The notes under the pieces: model-generated | Told to the model about the DNA's origin: nothing | The model's input: only the letters and a program-made list of their open reading frames with translations | Databases searched by the model: none | Shown: positions 51,490 through 59,987 of the stretch, one piece after another | How the letters are laid out: the number at the start of each line of letters is the position of its first letter | Numbering within the stretch: the stretch's first letter is position 1 | Program-made: the position numbers and the translations under genes | Origin: an uncultured Flavobacteriales bacterium | GTDB lineage: Bacteria; Bacteroidota; Bacteroidia; Flavobacteriales; Schleiferiaceae | Direction: 5' to 3' | DNA length: 64,000 nucleotides | Assembly (NCBI GenBank): GCA_938084135.1 | Contig: CALKDS010000035.1 | Location: 1 to 64,000 of the forward strand

Positions 51490-52254
51490 ATGAAAACGAT
51501 TTTAGTTACAGGCTCAAGTTCAGGAATAGGAAAGTCAACTGCAATAAAATTTGTTAAGGCTGGATGGAATGTTATCTCCTGGAGCCGTAGATTTAAAAAA
51601 ATGGAGGCCTGGAAAAATAATCTCCCCTTAACTCACCAAAAAAGGATTTTTCTTCAATGTGTGGACGTAATGTCAGCTAATCAAGTTACAAAGGCAATTC
51701 AACTGATACCGGAAAACTTTAAAGTGATCGATTTACTAGTTAATAATGCAGGCCTAGCTCTTGGTAAGAGTCCTATTCATGAAGGTTTAATAAAAGATTG
51801 GGAGCAAATGATAGATACAAATTTAAAAGGCCTTCTTTATGTAACAAAAGTGATAAGTCATGAAATGGTCAATAGAAAAAGCGGACAAATTATAAATATT
51901 GGCAGTATTGCAGGGAAAGAAACATATCCCGATGGTAATGTTTACAATGCAACAAAATTTGCAGTTGATGCTCTTACTCGTGCCATGCGACAAGATTTAT
52001 CACAGCACCAAATCAGGGTGTCACAGATAAGTCCTGGAATGGTAGAAACTGAATTCTCTGAAGTTCGATTTCACGGAAATAAAAAGAAAGCGCAACAAGT
52101 ATATAAAGATATGAGTCCCCTAAAGGCAAATGACATAGCTGATTTAATATATTATATATCGAACACTCCTTTGCACGTAAACGTTGCCGATGTGTTAATA
52201 CTTCCTACCCAACAAGCTTCTGCAATGATAGTTGCTAGAAATTCAAATAACTAG
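51490..52254 (+). CDS. SDR family NAD(P)-dependent oxidoreductase (YdfG-like)
   Basis: VTGSSSGIGKSTAIKF; VNNAGLALG; YNATKFAVDALTRAMRQDL. Confidence 0.92.
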   Translation: MKTILVTGSSSGIGKSTAIKFVKAGWNVISWSRRFKKMEAWKNNLPLTHQKRIFLQCVDVMSANQVTKAIQLIPENFKVIDLLVNNAGLALGKSPIHEGLIKDWEQMIDTNLKGLLYVTKVISHEMVNRKSGQIINIGSIAGKETYPDGNVYNATKFAVDALTRAMRQDLSQHQIRVSQISPGMVETEFSEVRFHGNKKKAQQVYKDMSPLKANDIADLIYYISNTPLHVNVADVLILPTQQASAMIVARNSNN

Positions 52255-52297
52255 ACGAATAAATTAAAGTTCACTTGAAAAATCAACTTATCTAGAC

Positions 52298-54115
52298 TCA
52301 TTTTCTTTTTTCGGTAATAGTTTTCTTTCGAGCGGCTTGATATGTGATGGCTGAGTCCAAATCATTAAAAATTAAATGCTCGGGAACTGCGTCTGGAACT
52401 ATCCTCAAATCTCTAAATCTATTTTCCGGTTGCAAGTTGAGCCCTATTAAGCGCACCTCTATGGAAGATTCACTTAGACTAAGAAAAATGTCTTCCATAG
52501 CAAATAGTCCTGATTGATCGATATATGGCACCCGCGTTAAATCAATACATAAAGTTTTTGCGGAATTAGGAAGTTTTCTTGAAAGCGCAGTAAGTTCATT
52601 TGTTGCACCAAAAAAGATAGGCCCATCTATAGTTTTAATAAATAAATGATCATTTTCATTTGACGGATCTTCATAGCCTTTAACATTAGCGTTATCCAAA
52701 ACCGTATCCACCATTTTTGCCATAAAAAAAAGCGATGATAAAACCAGCCCTATTCCAACTGCAAAAATTAAATCCCAAAATACAGTTAGTAAAAAAACTA
52801 TGATCATTACAACTGCATCTGTTCTTGGTATAAACCTTAACGAACGCAACCCCTTAAGGTCCATGACACTTAACCCTACCGTAAATAAAATGCCAGCAAG
52901 AACAGCCATCGGAATCTGCTCCGCAAAAGGGCCGATTAAAAGAATAACTAAGAGTAAAAAAATTGAAGCAATTGCACCTGATATTTTTGTTTTGCCACCG
53001 GATTTAATATTGACTACGGTACGAATAGTAGCTCCTGCTCCAGGAATACCTCCAAAAATTGCAGCAATGCTATTTCCTATACCTTGACCAATTAATTCTT
53101 TGTTGGGTTTGTGACGAGTTTTTGTCATATTATCAGCGACTACTGAGGTTAAAAGAGAATCAATTGCTCCCAAAATTGCAAGCATAAATGCTGAACCGAT
53201 AAAAGGTAAAATAAGAAATACATTTAAATCAGTAAATATTGTCCATTGCGGGACCGGGAACCCCCTTGGAATATCACCTATTGATTGATATTCAAGGCCT
53301 GAAAAATATGCCAAACTCGTGATTAATATGAGTGCTACTAGGGTGCTTGGAATTTTTTTTGTTACTCTTTTAAAAAAGTAAATAACGAAAATAGTAAGAA
53401 TTGCCAAGATTAAATTAAATATATCGATGTTAGAAAACGCGCGCGGCATATACTTTAAACTTCCGATAACCCCAGATGAGTCACTCTTCATTAAAGCATG
53501 TGCCTCCATATAAATTTCATCCGGACCAATTTTTTTTGCCACTAAAGAAGTTTGTTCAAGATCTTTTAATACCTGCAGTCCCTCACCTATTTCTTCTGCC
53601 AATATATTTTCAAGAATCACCTCTTTAGCCTGAGGTATAAATGAATCTATTAATGACTTATCGTTTATCGGCGCATATCCAACTATTGAGAATATTTGTG
53701 TGATTAATATTATTACACCAATCCCTGTCATAAATCCAGAAACAACAGGATATGGAATATATTTTACATAAATACCTAATTTAAAAACTCCCATTAAAAC
53801 TTGGATAATTCCAGCTAAAAGAAAAACTGATAAAATTATTGGCAATGCCTTATCCAGCTGACCATCCAACATAGCTATAATTCCGGCTATAACCCCCATG
53901 CTAACAGCAGTCATTGGAGCCGTCGGCCCACTTATCTGGGTTGGAGTGCCTCCGAACCAAGCTCCAAAGAAACCAATAAATAGAGCGCCGTAGAGCCCTG
54001 CTATAGCCCCCAATCCGGATTGCACGCCAAAGGCTAGAGCCAGGGGAAGAGCAACAATCCCTGCAGTAACCCCTCCAAATAGGTCTCCACGAAAATTTGA
54101 GAATGAATTTTTCAT
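52298..54115 (-). CDS. SulP family inorganic anion transporter with C-terminal STAS domain
   Basis: GVTAGIVALPLALAFGVQSGLGAIAGLYGALFIGFFGAWFGGTPTQISGPTAPMT; STAS-like TLCIDLTRVPYIDQSGLFAMEDI; ATG at 54115 preferred. Confidence 0.93.
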   Translation of the reverse strand: MKNSFSNFRGDLFGGVTAGIVALPLALAFGVQSGLGAIAGLYGALFIGFFGAWFGGTPTQISGPTAPMTAVSMGVIAGIIAMLDGQLDKALPIILSVFLLAGIIQVLMGVFKLGIYVKYIPYPVVSGFMTGIGVIILITQIFSIVGYAPINDKSLIDSFIPQAKEVILENILAEEIGEGLQVLKDLEQTSLVAKKIGPDEIYMEAHALMKSDSSGVIGSLKYMPRAFSNIDIFNLILAILTIFVIYFFKRVTKKIPSTLVALILITSLAYFSGLEYQSIGDIPRGFPVPQWTIFTDLNVFLILPFIGSAFMLAILGAIDSLLTSVVADNMTKTRHKPNKELIGQGIGNSIAAIFGGIPGAGATIRTVVNIKSGGKTKISGAIASIFLLLVILLIGPFAEQIPMAVLAGILFTVGLSVMDLKGLRSLRFIPRTDAVVMIIVFLLTVFWDLIFAVGIGLVLSSLFFMAKMVDTVLDNANVKGYEDPSNENDHLFIKTIDGPIFFGATNELTALSRKLPNSAKTLCIDLTRVPYIDQSGLFAMEDIFLSLSESSIEVRLIGLNLQPENRFRDLRIVPDAVPEHLIFNDLDSAITYQAARKKTITEKRK

Positions 54116-54295
54116 AGTAGGGGTCAAGGTAATAAAAGTCAATTCATCATCATGAAATTCAAGCCATTTGCTTCAGTTTGGAGTGTTAGTTGTAAAATAC
54201 CAGGTTATTTTAAACAAAAGAGCCGCAAATTAGCTTACTTATATAACCTCAACTTAATACTAAGAATGCAAAAAGAAATAGCTTTACGTTATTTA

Positions 54296-54314
54296 ATAAT
54301 AGTAATACTATTAT
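54296..54314. promoter_or_regulatory. 19-bp inverted repeat, candidate TetR operator
   Basis: ATAATAGT-AAT-ACTATTAT, perfect 8-bp arms, between divergent sulP and tetR genes, 16 nt before the tetR ATG. Confidence 0.55.
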
Positions 54315-54330
54315 ATGTTCGTCTCCTCCA

Positions 54331-55002
54331 ATGAAAGACCTATCTGTTAATATTGTCATAAATCCTGGTTTATATTCTAAAAACCCTGAATCTTCAGATT
54401 TAGGCAAAAAAATAGTTTGTAGGAGCATAGAAATGATAAATGAGCTAGGTTTTGAAACGTTCACCTTTAAAAAATTAGGCAGATCCCTCGGTTCAAATGA
54501 AAGTTCTATTTACAGGTATTTCGAAAGTAAACATGCCCTATTAGTTTATCTAATAAATTGGTATTGGAGTTGGATAGAGTATAGATTAGTTTTTCTAAAT
54601 AACAACGTAATATCGCCCCATGACAGGCTCAATAATGCCATTCAACTTTTTACCGAACCAGTTGAAAAAGACGATGATTATTTATTTATAAATGAATTCT
54701 TATTGAATAAAATTATAATCTCTGAGTCTGTAAAAGCCTATTATACCAAGGATGTAGATACTGAAAATGAAAAGGGATTCTACAAAACATACAAACGAAT
54801 TGTTGAACGTGTAAGCGATACTATTCTAGAAATCAATCCAATGTTTAAATTCCCACACATGCTAATCTCCACAGTCATAGAAGGAGCTCATCATCAAAAA
54901 TATTTCTCAAAGCATATTCCAGATTTAACGGATGTTGAGGAAGGAGAGAATAGTATAGTTCAATTTTATACCGATTTGGTTCGCAAATCTATTACAAAAT
55001 AG
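54331..55002 (+). CDS. TetR/AcrR family transcriptional regulator
   Basis: N-terminal HTH FETFTFKKLGRSLGSNESSIYRYFESKHALLVYL. Confidence 0.88.
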   Translation: MKDLSVNIVINPGLYSKNPESSDLGKKIVCRSIEMINELGFETFTFKKLGRSLGSNESSIYRYFESKHALLVYLINWYWSWIEYRLVFLNNNVISPHDRLNNAIQLFTEPVEKDDDYLFINEFLLNKIIISESVKAYYTKDVDTENEKGFYKTYKRIVERVSDTILEINPMFKFPHMLISTVIEGAHHQKYFSKHIPDLTDVEEGENSIVQFYTDLVRKSITK

Positions 55003-55046
55003 TCTTTTTAATTCAATTGATTTAACCGATACATTTAAAAAAAATC

Positions 55047-56630
55047 ATGAGTAATGTAAATCCTTTCAAAAATCTTAAAGCCGATATCCCATCAAGTATT
55101 GTCGTCTTTTTCGTAGCACTCCCTTTATGTTTAGGAATCGCACTAGCTAGTGGAGCTCCATTATTTTCAGGATTAATAGCGGGAATAGTAGGAGGCATTA
55201 TAGTAGGAGCCTTAAGTGGATCTTCACTAGGAGTTAGCGGGCCAGCTGCAGGCCTTGCTGCCATTGTACTTGTAGCCATAGGCGATCTGGGATTTGAGAG
55301 CTTCTTATTGGCTGTTGTTTTAGGCGGTGCAATACAAATTCTTTTTGGAATACTTCAAATGGGTCTTATAGGATACTACTTCCCTTCCTCCGTCATAAAA
55401 GGCATGTTAACTGGTATTGGAATTATTATTATTCTAAAGCAAATCCCTCACTTTTTTGGCTATGACACTGATCCAGGAGGAGACTTTGCGTTTTTTCAAG
55501 AAAATGGAGAAAATACGTTCTCAGAAATCACCAATGCCTTTAGTTTTATTAACCCTGGCGCAGCAGTCATTGGTATGATTAGCTTATTTATTTTGATAAT
55601 CTGGGGAAATGTACTTTCAAAAAAAGGTAAAATATTCCAAATTATTCAAGGTCCTTTAGTTGCTGTAGTGGTTGGGATTATCTATTTCTTAATAACATCT
55701 GGAAACGATTTTTGGAGTATTTCTTCTAACCATTTAGTCAGTGTTCCCGTACCCGAAGATGCGAGTTCGTTTTTTTCCCAGTTTAGTTTTCCCAATTTCA
55801 AAGCTATTACAAACCCTCAAGTCTGGATTACTGCTTTCACGATAGCTTTAGTAGCAAGCCTTGAAACTTTGTTATGCGTTGAGGCTACAGATAAATTAGA
55901 TCCGACAAAACGTGTTACTCCAACAAATAGAGAATTACTAGCTCAGGGGTCAGGAAATATAATTTCCGGTCTAATTGGTGGATTACCTATTACTCAGGTA
56001 ATTGTGCGGAGCTCCGCTAATATTCAGTCTGGAGGAAAAACAAAAATGGCTAGCATACTTCACGGATTCTTACTATTAATTTCTGTTGTTTTAATCCCGA
56101 CTTTTTTAAATAAGATACCATTATCTGTTTTAGCGGCGATATTATTCATTGTGGGTTATAAGCTTGCAAAACCTGCGTTATTTAAAGTTATGTTTGAAAA
56201 AGGGTGGAAACAATTTGCACCTTTTATTGTAACAATTCTTGGTATTGTATTTACGAATTTACTGTTAGGGATAATGTTTGGTCTTGCAGTAAGTGCTCTA
56301 ATCGTAATAGTTAAAAGTTTTCAAAACTCCCATTTTTTACATTTAGAAGATAAAAGTAATGGGACAAGTAGAATAAAAATGACTCTTGCTGAAGAAGTGA
56401 CATTTTTTAATAAAGGTGCAATTCTTAAAGAGTTAGACAATCTTCCAAATAATACTTTTTTAGAATTAGACGTTAGAAATACCATTTATATTGATGATGA
56501 TATTGTAGAAATATTAGAAGACTTTTTAGATAAATCTAAAGATAGAAAAATCAACATTCAAGTGAACTGGTCAAAAGGAATCATGGATAATCCCGAAAGC
56601 TTTTATCAATTTTTTGAAACAATTAAATAG
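55047..56630 (+). CDS. SulP family inorganic anion transporter (second paralog)
   Basis: DIPSSIVVFFVALPLCLGIALASGAPLFSGLIAGIVGGIIVGALSGSSLGVSGPAAGL; STAS-like C-terminus. Confidence 0.93.
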   Translation: MSNVNPFKNLKADIPSSIVVFFVALPLCLGIALASGAPLFSGLIAGIVGGIIVGALSGSSLGVSGPAAGLAAIVLVAIGDLGFESFLLAVVLGGAIQILFGILQMGLIGYYFPSSVIKGMLTGIGIIIILKQIPHFFGYDTDPGGDFAFFQENGENTFSEITNAFSFINPGAAVIGMISLFILIIWGNVLSKKGKIFQIIQGPLVAVVVGIIYFLITSGNDFWSISSNHLVSVPVPEDASSFFSQFSFPNFKAITNPQVWITAFTIALVASLETLLCVEATDKLDPTKRVTPTNRELLAQGSGNIISGLIGGLPITQVIVRSSANIQSGGKTKMASILHGFLLLISVVLIPTFLNKIPLSVLAAILFIVGYKLAKPALFKVMFEKGWKQFAPFIVTILGIVFTNLLLGIMFGLAVSALIVIVKSFQNSHFLHLEDKSNGTSRIKMTLAEEVTFFNKGAILKELDNLPNNTFLELDVRNTIYIDDDIVEILEDFLDKSKDRKINIQVNWSKGIMDNPESFYQFFETIK

Positions 56631-56780
56631 GGGGTTTACTATAAATCATCATTAAATCTCCAAATAAACTATTAGCTTGTTGATCTGAAATTGTAGGATA
56701 AGAAATGTTCTTCTTGAACAAGATTTATTACTCTTATCTCTATCATTTTTTTATTAAGAGTTAATAGTTCAATAAAAGAG

Positions 56781-56788
56781 TACTTTTG
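56781..56788 (+). promoter_or_regulatory. -7 element TACTTTTG upstream of typA
   Basis: Exact TAnnTTTG match 31 nt before the ATG. Confidence 0.55.
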
Positions 56789-56819
56789 CGCGGCCAAATA
56801 ACATTTGAGGCCACTGATT

Positions 56820-58595
56820 ATGACTGAAATAAAAAATATTGCAATTATTGCTCACGTCGACCATGGAAAAACTACTCTGGTTGATAAGATTCTTCATTAT
56901 TGTCAGCTATTTCGATCTAACCAAGAAACGGGTGAGTTAATTCTTGATAGTAATGATTTGGAAAGGGAACGAGGAATAACTATCCTTTCCAAGAATGTCA
57001 GCGTCACTTATAAAGATGTTAAAATCAATATTATTGATACCCCTGGACACGCAGATTTCGGGGGGGAAGTTGAAAGAGTTTTAAATATGGCAGATGGTGT
57101 TTTATTGCTTGTAGATGCTTTTGAAGGCCCGATGCCTCAAACACGTTTTGTGCTGCAAAAAGCTCTTCAATTAGGATTAAAGCCAATTGTAGTCGTAAAC
57201 AAAGTTGACAAACTAAATTGTGATCCTGAATCTGCGCATGAGGCTGTTTTTGATTTAATGTTTTCTCTAGATGCTTCAGAAGAACAACTTGATTTTCCAT
57301 GTGTTTATGGTTCAGCAAAACAAAATTGGATGAGTAATGACTGGAACGAGAGAACGGATACAATTGAACCACTGCTTGATATGGTTTTAAAGCATGTTCC
57401 CACAGCTCAAGTAAATCCTGGGACTCCCCAAATGCTGATAACTTCATTAGATTTCTCTACATATACAGGGAGAATGGCAATTGGACGAGTTCATAGAGGA
57501 GAATTATCTGAAAACATGCCTGTTTGTCTTGTTAAACGTGATGGCAAAAAAATTAAAACAAAAATTAAAGAACTATTCATATTTGAAGGGCTAGGTAAAG
57601 TCCGAACAGAGAAAGTTGGTGTAGGAGAAATATGTGCGTTCAATGGAATCGAGGGGTTTGAAATTGGCGATACCATTGCTGACTGGGAAACACCTGAAGG
57701 TCTACCTCCAATATCTATTGATGAACCTACCATGAGCATGATATTTACAATCAATGACTCTCCATTTTTTGGAAAGGAAGGAAAGTATGTGACCTCCAGG
57801 CATTTACGAGACCGACTTGAAAAAGAATTAGAAAAAAATTTAGCCTTAAAAATGGAATTAACAGATTCCGCTGATACTTTTAGAATCTTTGGTAGAGGAG
57901 TGCTTCATTTGTCGGTTCTGATTGAAACTATGAGAAGAGAAGGCTACGAACTTCAAATTGGGAATCCTGAAGTAATTATAAAAGAAATAGATGGTGTTAA
58001 ATGTGAGCCTGTTGAAGAATTAGTCATCGACTTACCCGAAACCATGAGCGGAACAGCAGTAGAAATGGCAACACTAAGAAAAGGCGAGTTACTAAATATG
58101 GTGCCTAAAGGTGACCGCATGATTTTAACATTTCAAATTCCATCTCGAGGATTGATTGGATTACGAAACTCACTTTTGACTTCTACTTCTGGTGAAGCAA
58201 TCATGAATCATCGTTTTATTGAATTCCAACCATTAAAACCAAATCTTCCAAGAAGGACTAATGGCTCACTAGTTTCTATGGAGCAAGGAATGTCAATAGC
58301 TTACTCAATCGACCGTCTTCAAGATAGGGGTCGATTTTTCATTGAGCCTGGAGAAGATATTTATGCAGGACAAATTTGCGGTGAGCACACTCGGGGGAGT
58401 GATTTAGATGTCAACCTAACCAAAGCCAAAAAACAAACAAATGTCAGAGCTTCTGGAACAGATGACAAGGTTCGAATAGCTCCAGCAATAAAGCTGAGTT
58501 TAGAAGAAGCTCTGGAATACATTCAATCAGATGAGTTAGTTGAAATAACTCCAAAAAGTTTACGCTTAAGAAAGCGTAGAAAAAATAAAAATTGA
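56820..58595 (+). CDS. typA: Translational GTPase TypA/BipA
   Basis: [61 protein letters not shown]. Confidence 0.97.
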   Translation: MTEIKNIAIIAHVDHGKTTLVDKILHYCQLFRSNQETGELILDSNDLERERGITILSKNVSVTYKDVKINIIDTPGHADFGGEVERVLNMADGVLLLVDAFEGPMPQTRFVLQKALQLGLKPIVVVNKVDKLNCDPESAHEAVFDLMFSLDASEEQLDFPCVYGSAKQNWMSNDWNERTDTIEPLLDMVLKHVPTAQVNPGTPQMLITSLDFSTYTGRMAIGRVHRGELSENMPVCLVKRDGKKIKTKIKELFIFEGLGKVRTEKVGVGEICAFNGIEGFEIGDTIADWETPEGLPPISIDEPTMSMIFTINDSPFFGKEGKYVTSRHLRDRLEKELEKNLALKMELTDSADTFRIFGRGVLHLSVLIETMRREGYELQIGNPEVIIKEIDGVKCEPVEELVIDLPETMSGTAVEMATLRKGELLNMVPKGDRMILTFQIPSRGLIGLRNSLLTSTSGEAIMNHRFIEFQPLKPNLPRRTNGSLVSMEQGMSIAYSIDRLQDRGRFFIEPGEDIYAGQICGEHTRGSDLDVNLTKAKKQTNVRASGTDDKVRIAPAIKLSLEEALEYIQSDELVEITPKSLRLRKRRKNKN

Positions 58596-58687
58596 GAATT
58601 AAGATTTAATAGAATTTAAAAAATTACATTCATCACCATTTAATGGCATGAATATTAGTTTGTACATTCATATTAAATAACAAAATA

Positions 58688-59965
58688 TTGAGCAATTTAA
58701 TTAACACTCCATCTGTTCTTATCGCTCTAGCAGGAATTGTTATAGTGTCTTACCTCTTTAATCTGCTCGCAAAGAGGACAAAAGTTCCAAGTGTTTTGAT
58801 GCTTCTTGGAATGGGTATGATACTAAGTACTGTTGGGAACTACTTTTCTGTTCCTCAACCTAACGTTCAACCTTCGCTGGAGATCCTGGGCAGTATAGGT
58901 CTAATAATGATAGTCCTCGAAGCTGCATTAGATCTTGAATTTAGCAGAGACAGAAGAAGTCTAGTAGGCAGGAGCCTAATGCTAACACTATTTGAGATGG
59001 GATTCACCGTTTTATTTCTTGCGGGACTATTTCATGTAGGCATGGATGCCACTTGGGAAAGTGCTCTACTGTATGCGGTTCCTTTAAGTATTTTAAGTTC
59101 TGCAATAGTTATTCCTAGCATTGAATATTTTAAAAAAGACCTGAAAGAGTTCATGATATATCAATCAACTTTCAGCGATATAGTTGGAATTATGCTATTT
59201 TATTTCCTTGTCGAAGGATTTGAAAACCCAAGCGGTAGCGTCATTGAATGGTTGCTGCAGTTTGGCTGGTCTTTTGGGATTAGTGTTATCGTCTCTGCTG
59301 TTTTTTCTTACTTGCTCGTTCTTCTCCTTCAAAACATAAAAACACAACTTAAGTTGTTTCTTTTAATTTCTGTTTTAATACTTCTTTATGCAGTTGGAAA
59401 ATTACTCCATTTAAGCTCCTTGTTAGTAATTCTTATTTTCGGAATGATTCTCAATAATCCAAAGCTCTTCTTCCCGGGAAGACTTCAACGATTACTTAAG
59501 GCTGATATAGTTAATTCGCTTCTCAAAGATTTTAAGTTAATCACAAGGGAAACTGCGTTTATCGTAAGAACATTTTTTTTCGTTGTTTTTGGTTATAGTA
59601 TTGATCTAACTTCTTTAGGGAATCCGCTTGTTATTTTCTTTGCGGCTCTTTCATTAGTTGGGATTTATCAAATTCGTAAAATGGCAATATCATGGACTGT
59701 TTCGAAGCCTACCCTGCTGTTAAACTATTTGGCTCCTAGAGGTTTAATTACAATTTTATTGTTTTATGCAATCCCTGAAAACATGATCATAACTCAATTT
59801 GATAATGGGATTTTACTCTATATAATACTTGCAAGCAGTAGCATAATGGCCTGGGGAATGGTTCGTCACCAAGAAAAAGATGATCATCGAACCCTTGGAG
59901 AAGTTATTAGAGAAACTGGTAGCATCGACCCAGAGGGACTAGAAGGAGAATCTAGAATCAAATAA
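58688..59965 (+). CDS. Cation:proton antiporter (CPA1/CPA2-like)
   Basis: About 12 TM; VLMLLGMGMILSTVGNYF, IMIVLEAALDLEFSRDRRSLVGRS; TTG start. Confidence 0.83.
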   Translation: MSNLINTPSVLIALAGIVIVSYLFNLLAKRTKVPSVLMLLGMGMILSTVGNYFSVPQPNVQPSLEILGSIGLIMIVLEAALDLEFSRDRRSLVGRSLMLTLFEMGFTVLFLAGLFHVGMDATWESALLYAVPLSILSSAIVIPSIEYFKKDLKEFMIYQSTFSDIVGIMLFYFLVEGFENPSGSVIEWLLQFGWSFGISVIVSAVFSYLLVLLLQNIKTQLKLFLLISVLILLYAVGKLLHLSSLLVILIFGMILNNPKLFFPGRLQRLLKADIVNSLLKDFKLITRETAFIVRTFFFVVFGYSIDLTSLGNPLVIFFAALSLVGIYQIRKMAISWTVSKPTLLLNYLAPRGLITILLFYAIPENMIITQFDNGILLYIILASSSIMAWGMVRHQEKDDHRTLGEVIRETGSIDPEGLEGESRIK

Positions 59966-59987
59966 TTAGTATTTTATTACTTTTAAT

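Noticed and set aside
56640-56780. GTTCTTCTTGAACA short inverted repeat upstream of typA as terminator or regulator
   Set aside because: Short stem with no T-tract and no partner copy; insufficient evidence.
57031-57447. 138-aa minus-strand ORF inside typA
   Set aside because: Fully antisense to strongly conserved typA, no recognisable domain; mirror ORF of coding sequence.
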